A stretch of 15,291 bases of DNA. Source: Prevotella sp. (GTDB lineage: Bacteria; Bacteroidota; Bacteroidia; Bacteroidales; Bacteroidaceae). The position numbers were made by a program, and so were the translations under genes. The notes below the pieces were generated by a model. It ran no database searches, was not told the DNA's origin, and saw nothing but the letters and a program-made list of their open reading frames with translations. Below are positions 11,726 through 15,291 of the stretch, piece by piece; the stretch's first letter is position 1, and each line of letters begins with the position of its first letter. The stretch spans positions 1 through 15,291 of the forward strand of contig JAEEZP010000024.1 of NCBI GenBank assembly GCA_016291915.1, given 5' to 3'.

Positions 11726-12913
11726 TTACTTGATGATACCCTGTTCTACGAAGATCTTCTTCAGGGCCTGCACGCCGCGCTCCACCTGTTCTTCAGTGTG
11801 GGTAGCCATCAGTGCGAAACGCACGAGGGTATCCTGGGGAGCACATGCGGGAGGGATCACAGGGTTGATAAAGACACCTGCATCGTAAGACAGCTTCGTT
11901 ACGAGGAAGGTCTTTGCCACATCACGTACATACAATGGAATAATGGGACTCTCGGTATCACCAATCTCGAAACCTTCCTCACGGAAACGCTTCAAAGCAT
12001 AGTTGGTGACTTTCCAGAGACGCTCCATACGCTCAGGCTCCCTGCGGATGATATGCAATGCCTCCATTGCAGCCGCTGTGGCTGCGGGAGTATTCGACGC
12101 ACTGAAGATATAAGTACGACAAGCATGACGCAGATAGTTGATCGTATCGAAATCAGCAGCAACGAAACCGCCGATGCTGGCAAGGCTCTTGGAGAAGGTA
12201 CCCATAATGATGTCAACATCATCTGTAACACCGAAATGGTCACAAACACCACGACCCTCTTTACCAAAGACACCAAGACCGTGGGCCTCGTCAACATAAA
12301 TGCTGGCATTGTATTTCTTCTTCAGACGGACAATCTCCGGCAGGTTTGCCAGATCGCCCTCCATAGAGAAGACACCATCCACAACAATCATCTTGATAGA
12401 CTCCGGACGACATTTCTGGAGTTGTTTCTCCAGGTCCTCCATATCATTATGCTTGTATTTCAGACAGGTGGCGAAAGAAAGACGCCGACCGTCCACAATA
12501 CTGGCATGGTTACGATCATCGCAGATAATATAATCCTCACGTCCGCATACAATAGCAAGGACACCTGCATTGACAGAAAAACCGGTAGAGAAAACGAGGG
12601 CCTCATCCTTTCCTTCGAAAGCAGCCAGCTCTTTCTCCAGCTGTACATGCAGATCGAGTGTTCCATTCAGGAAACGACTGCCTGCACAACCTGTTCCATA
12701 TTTATCTATTGCAGCCTTTGCAGCAGCTTCTACTCGAGGATCACCGGTAAGACCGGTATAAGCATTAGATCCGAACATCAATACTTTATGACCATCCATC
12801 TCTACTTCCGTACCCTGCTTTCCTGTAATCTCTCTAAAATAAGGGTACACATCAGCAGCCATGTATTTCTGCGGCTCACGGTATTGTTTAAATTTCTCTT
12901 GTAAGAGTCCCAT
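11726..12913 (-). CDS. spt: Serine palmitoyltransferase
   Basis: The enzyme condenses L-serine with an acyl-CoA to 3-keto-sphinganine (PLP-dependent), the first step of sphingolipid synthesis. Bacteroidales make these lipids for the envelope. The protein has 395 residues, the standard length, and belongs to the alpha-oxoamine synthase family. The PLP lysine is K242 in GTFSKSLASIGG. D208 and H211 lie in VDEAHGLG, and H136 (RNHASI) stacks on the cofactor. All four keep the relative spacing of the well-studied Sphingomonas enzyme (K265, D231, H234, H159). The N-terminus MGLLQEKFKQY and YPYFREITGKQGTEVEMDGH are typical of Bacteroidota Spt as opposed to KBL or BioF. It is monocistronic and divergent from a lipid kinase gene, suggesting shared lipid metabolism context. 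Confidence 0.92.
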   Translation of the reverse strand: MGLLQEKFKQYREPQKYMAADVYPYFREITGKQGTEVEMDGHKVLMFGSNAYTGLTGDPRVEAAAKAAIDKYGTGCAGSRFLNGTLDLHVQLEKELAAFEGKDEALVFSTGFSVNAGVLAIVCGREDYIICDDRNHASIVDGRRLSFATCLKYKHNDMEDLEKQLQKCRPESIKMIVVDGVFSMEGDLANLPEIVRLKKKYNASIYVDEAHGLGVFGKEGRGVCDHFGVTDDVDIIMGTFSKSLASIGGFVAADFDTINYLRHACRTYIFSASNTPAATAAAMEALHIIRREPERMERLWKVTNYALKRFREEGFEIGDTESPIIPLYVRDVAKTFLVTKLSYDAGVFINPVIPPACAPQDTLVRFALMATHTEEQVERGVQALKKIFVEQGIIK

Positions 12914-12953
12914 ATATAATAGGTAAAATTAATTCACTTTAAATTTGAGATTG

Positions 12954-12961
12954 CAAAGTTA
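12954..12961 (-). promoter_or_regulatory. -7 box of spt
   Basis: TAACTTTG reads on the minus strand, about 40 bp upstream of the ATG, followed by C as in most boxes here. No TTTG is found at the -33 distance. Confidence 0.6.
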
Positions 12962-13055
12962 CAAAAAATCCTTTAATAAAACCTACTTTTTATTGAAAAA
13001 ATATATTTTAAACAAATTATTATGGGAAATCGGATAGTTTTAAACTGATAATTAT

Positions 13056-13063
13056 TATTTTTG
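13056..13063 (+). promoter_or_regulatory. -7 box of the lipid kinase gene
   Basis: TATTTTTG ends only 5 bp before ATG 13069, so the message would be leaderless or nearly so. ATG 13075 is an alternative start with a leader of a few bases. Confidence 0.55.
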
Positions 13064-13068
13064 CAGCC

Positions 13069-14106
13069 ATGAATATGAGGAAGCGTATCACATTTATCGT
13101 AAACCCGATTTCTGGAACCACAAAGAAAGCAGGTGTACCTGAATTGATAGAAAAATATCTGGATCATGAGCTTTTCGACTACAAGATACGTATGACTGAA
13201 TATGCGGGTCATGCGGAAATCATTTCTGAGGAAGAGAAAGCGCAGCAAACGGATATCGTCGTTGCCGTGGGCGGTGACGGCACTGTCAATGAAGTCGCCC
13301 GTGCACTTGTTGACTCCCAGACAGCCCTGGGCATCCTCCCCTGCGGTTCGGGCAATGGTCTTGCGCGGCATCTGATGTTACCGCTGGATATCAGGAAGTC
13401 GATAGAGATCCTCAACAAATGTGAGATTCATGATTTGGACTACGGCATCATCAATAATCATCCGTTCTTCTGTACCTGCGGTATGGGCTTCGATGCTTTT
13501 ATCAGCATGAAATTTGCTGAGGCAGGTAAGCGTGGCCGTGTCACTTACGTGGAGAATGTATTGCGTGAGGGACTCACCTATAAGCCGGAGACGTATGAGA
13601 TAGAAGATGAGAACGGTAAGAAACGTTACAAAGCGTTTTTGATATCGTGTGCCAATGCCTCACAATACGGTAACAATGCGTATATCGCTCCCCATGCTTC
13701 GATGAGCGACGGTCTGTTGGATGTCATCATCATGGAACCCTTTGATGTGCTGGAAGCGCCTCAGGTGGCTATTGAGATGATGAACAAGACCCTTGACAAG
13801 AATCTGAAGATCAAGACCTTCCATACTAAGCATATTCATATCCGCAGGAAGACAGCCGGGTATATCCATTATGACGGTGACCCGGTGATGGAAGAGGCTG
13901 ACGTGGATATCCGACTGGTCAGCAAGGGTATCAGGATCATCGTCAATCCTGATGCTGACAAGACGAAGCGTCATCCGAATGCTGTACAGACGGCTTTCAG
14001 TGAGTTCTTCAACGACCTTAATATCATGCGTGAGGATATCACCCGGCAAGGGCGAAATATCCAAGCACTCAACAAGAAGTTATTAAGGAAGTTAAACAAC
14101 CTATAA
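13069..14106 (+). CDS. Diacylglycerol kinase family (YegS/DAGK-type) lipid kinase
   Basis: The predicted protein has 345 residues. The nucleotide-binding domain has FIVNPISGT (residues 9-17), the glycine-rich VAVGGDGTVNEVAR (65-78) and LPCGSGNGLAR (90-100), the family's GGDGT and GTGN-type motifs. The second, beta-rich domain contains YAAF-like substrate region FCTCGMGFDAFIS, ISCANASQYGNN and HYDGDPV (the conserved DGE/DGD element). A C-terminal charged helix of about 40 residues extends beyond the usual end. The enzyme should phosphorylate a lipid alcohol with ATP: diacylglycerol, or, given divergence from spt, possibly a sphingoid base or ceramide (inference from context). The stop overlaps the convergent trmN6 stop. 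Confidence 0.88.
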   Translation: MNMRKRITFIVNPISGTTKKAGVPELIEKYLDHELFDYKIRMTEYAGHAEIISEEEKAQQTDIVVAVGGDGTVNEVARALVDSQTALGILPCGSGNGLARHLMLPLDIRKSIEILNKCEIHDLDYGIINNHPFFCTCGMGFDAFISMKFAEAGKRGRVTYVENVLREGLTYKPETYEIEDENGKKRYKAFLISCANASQYGNNAYIAPHASMSDGLLDVIIMEPFDVLEAPQVAIEMMNKTLDKNLKIKTFHTKHIHIRRKTAGYIHYDGDPVMEEADVDIRLVSKGIRIIVNPDADKTKRHPNAVQTAFSEFFNDLNIMREDITRQGRNIQALNKKLLRKLNNL

Positions 14107-14775
14107 GTAAAAATCTTTCAACATCTTTTTATAGGCATCAGAACCGATAATCAGTTCTGTATGCTGAGCGGGTTGCGGGGTCAAGCTATATGCTCGGAGG
14201 TATCGTTTAGGGGCTTTCCTGGGAGTGGTCCTGACAGCACATTCCTCAACGAGATAGAAGCCGTGAAGAACCGACTCGAAATCTATTTCATTACAGACAC
14301 TTTCAGGCACTACCAACGAAAAGAAACCATCCGGCAAGAGCAATCGTTTGACATGATCAAACAAGTCGGAAAAAGAGAGCGTGTCTGTATGCCGTGCCAT
14401 ATTCCGTTGTTGGTCAGGACCCTTAAGGTCATTGGTAAAGAAGGGGGGATTACAAACAATCGAATCAAATGATTCTGTAAAGAAATTTTGCAATGATGAG
14501 AGTTGTACATCCACCCGATCGGAGAAAGGGGATTCAGCAACATTCGTCATCGTCTGTTGATACGCTCCTTCATCAATATCGATCGCCACGATCTGTGATT
14601 CGGAAAAGCGCTGGGCCATCATCAAGGCGATGACACCGGTACCACAACCGATATCAAGGATTCGTTGGCCACCGGTAGCCCAGCCGCCAAGGAGCACCCC
14701 GTCGGTTCCCACCTTCATGGCGCATTGTTCCTGATGAATGGTGAATTGCTTGAAAGAAAAATACGTATTCGACAT
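14101..14775 (-). CDS. trmN6: tRNA1(Val) (adenine(37)-N6)-methyltransferase
   Basis: The predicted protein has 224 residues. It is a Rossmann-type SAM methyltransferase that puts N6-methyl on A37 of a tRNA (YfiC/TrmN6 family). The N-terminal element FSFKQFTIHQEQCAMKVGTD (6-25) with GVLLG is diagnostic of the family. Motif I is ILDIGCGTGVIAL (39-51), the acidic residue of motif II is in AIDID (64-68), and the catalytic NPPF is at 109-112. The C-terminal KRYLRAYSL is also typical. ATG 14775 is chosen because a -33/-7 promoter lies just upstream. The frame stays open to 14913, but that extension would cross the promoter and is low-complexity. It converges on the lipid kinase gene with a 6-bp overlap. 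Confidence 0.9.
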   Translation of the reverse strand: MSNTYFSFKQFTIHQEQCAMKVGTDGVLLGGWATGGQRILDIGCGTGVIALMMAQRFSESQIVAIDIDEGAYQQTMTNVAESPFSDRVDVQLSSLQNFFTESFDSIVCNPPFFTNDLKGPDQQRNMARHTDTLSFSDLFDHVKRLLLPDGFFSLVVPESVCNEIDFESVLHGFYLVEECAVRTTPRKAPKRYLRAYSLTPQPAQHTELIIGSDAYKKMLKDFYL

Positions 14776-14783
14776 TACAGCCG

Positions 14784-14815
14784 CGAAATTACACATAAGT
14801 GAGCGAAAAAACAAA
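14784..14815 (-). promoter_or_regulatory. Promoter of trmN6
   Basis: On the minus strand there is a TTTG -33 element (14815 to 14812), an exact 20-bp spacer, and TAATTTCG (14791 to 14784), one base off the TAnnTTTG consensus. It lies 8 bp from the ATG, so the leader is extremely short. Confidence 0.6.
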
Positions 14816-14837
14816 AAAAATAATCGGTATTTTCTTA

Positions 14838-14858
14838 CTTTCTTCGACGCGAAGAAAG
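14838..14858. repeat. 9-bp inverted repeat upstream of trmN6
   Basis: CTTTCTTCG, loop ACG, CGAAGAAAG. It is the first of a series of hairpins filling the rest of the window. Confidence 0.6.
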
Positions 14859-14998
14859 AAGCAAAGAAGCATCCACCCCCTCCAAGGCCTCCCCCTATAT
14901 GGGGAGGATGCAACCGCTCCTACTCGTCGCTCTTTCATTAAGGTACCGCTCCCTTATAGCGGTCGCGGTTCTTATTTTATGCAGGCTCCGCCTGCTTC

Positions 14999-15026
14999 TC
15001 TAAACCCTAAACTCTAAACTCTAAAC
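14999..15026 (-). repeat. GTTTAGA heptamer run, copy B (inverted)
   Basis: Read on the minus strand it is GTTTAGAGTTTAGAGTTTAG followed by GGTTTAGA. It is the inverted counterpart of the run at 4327-4348. Confidence 0.55.
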
Positions 15027-15088
15027 AAAAATTGGTTGCAATAGCGAAAGATGCCCCTCTCCCAACCTTTGATGTTTCACATCGAAGT

Positions 15089-15139
15089 TACTCTCGCTCG
15101 GCATAGCTTAAGTAAAACTTAGCTCTGCTCTCGCTTACT
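15089..15139 (-). repeat. REP-like interspersed repeat, copy B (inverted)
   Basis: Read on the minus strand it contains AAGCGAGAGCAGAG, a degenerate central stem, then AGCTATGCCGAGCG and AGAG. It corresponds to the repeat at 4021-4070, 11 kb away in opposite orientation. Confidence 0.6.
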
Positions 15140-15291
15140 CGTAACTATCCCCATAGGCATGGGGCGAGGCGTTCGATTCGTCACAGATCGTTTCTCGACA
15201 ACTTGCTGGCAACCAGTAGGGGCAGACTTCATGTCTGCCCGCATACCGGGTAGGGATAAACCCTACCCCTACACGTTCGCAAGCTAATCAC

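Larger units (their letters stand above)
14859..15291. repeat. Gene-free hairpin cluster at the window end
   Basis: No gene is visible. Perfect or near-perfect hairpins follow one another: CCTCCCC/GGGGAGG (14888-14907), ACCGCT/AGCGGT (14945-14963), GCAGGC/GCCTGC (14981-14995), CTTTGATGT/ACATCGAAG with one wobble (15067-15087), CCCCAT/ATGGGG (15149-15164), GGGCAGAC/GTCTGCCC (15220-15240) and GGGTAGGG/CCCTACCC (15248-15268). Several resemble dispersed REP-type hairpins of Bacteroidales chromosomes. Confidence 0.65.

Noticed and set aside
11684..12904. A 406-codon open frame on the plus strand opposite spt.
   Set aside because: It is the antisense shadow of spt: its product is Cys/His/Thr-rich with no domain, while the minus-strand frame has every catalytic residue of serine palmitoyltransferase.
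14776..14913. A 46-residue N-terminal extension of trmN6.
   Set aside because: It is low-complexity (Gly, Phe, Arg runs), crosses the promoter and a hairpin, and is not part of the family, which starts at MSNTYFSFKQF.

Overview
The window looks like a chromosomal stretch of a Bacteroidales species, most likely Prevotella or a close relative. Three things point there. Many genes are preceded by the Bacteroidota-type TAnnTTTG -7 box, often with a TTTG/CTTG -33 element 20-21 bp upstream. Shine-Dalgarno sequences are mostly absent. The protein families (Bacteroidota-type serine palmitoyltransferase, BT4734-like VirE primase-helicase, RhuM) fit this phylum. The genus is an inference; there is no rRNA or tRNA gene to confirm it.

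Left part (1-4657) is accessory in character. It holds the 5' end of an AbiEi-like antitoxin gene on the minus strand with a palindrome in its promoter, and a promoter plus structured leader driving two small membrane proteins of unknown function. It also holds a DIP1984-family gene on the minus strand, a decayed IS4-type transposase tail, and a RhuM gene with a perfect 20-bp palindrome just after its promoter. About 1 kb of non-coding DNA then follows. It contains two separate arrays with a 22-bp period (two helical turns), an 11-bp triplet repeat, and an outer set of inverted motifs that make part of it look like a MITE with an embedded minisatellite.

Middle part (4658-9378): a 710-residue VirE/VapE-type primase-helicase ends in a strong terminator. 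An unrecognised 339-residue protein follows. Then comes a translationally coupled pair: a stand-alone LytTR DNA-binding protein and a membrane-anchored protein resembling the phosphodiester glycosidase (NAGPA) family.

Right part (9379-14775): a two-gene unit encodes a small HAD phosphatase of the RNA-repair-associated type and a calcineurin-like phosphoesterase. Next is a nitroreductase whose C-terminus is replaced by the signal peptide and first residues of a ThuA-like protein, a natural deletion fusion. Past a bidirectional terminator lie spt (sphingolipid synthesis, minus strand), a divergent DAGK/YegS-type lipid kinase, and convergent trmN6, whose stop codon overlaps the kinase stop. From 14776 to the end there is no gene. 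That stretch is packed with hairpins and carries inverted copies of two repeats also present in the 4.0-4.4 kb region.

The best candidates for something undescribed are the 22-bp-phased arrays in front of the VirE gene, the structured leader of the membrane-protein pair, and the phosphatase pair.
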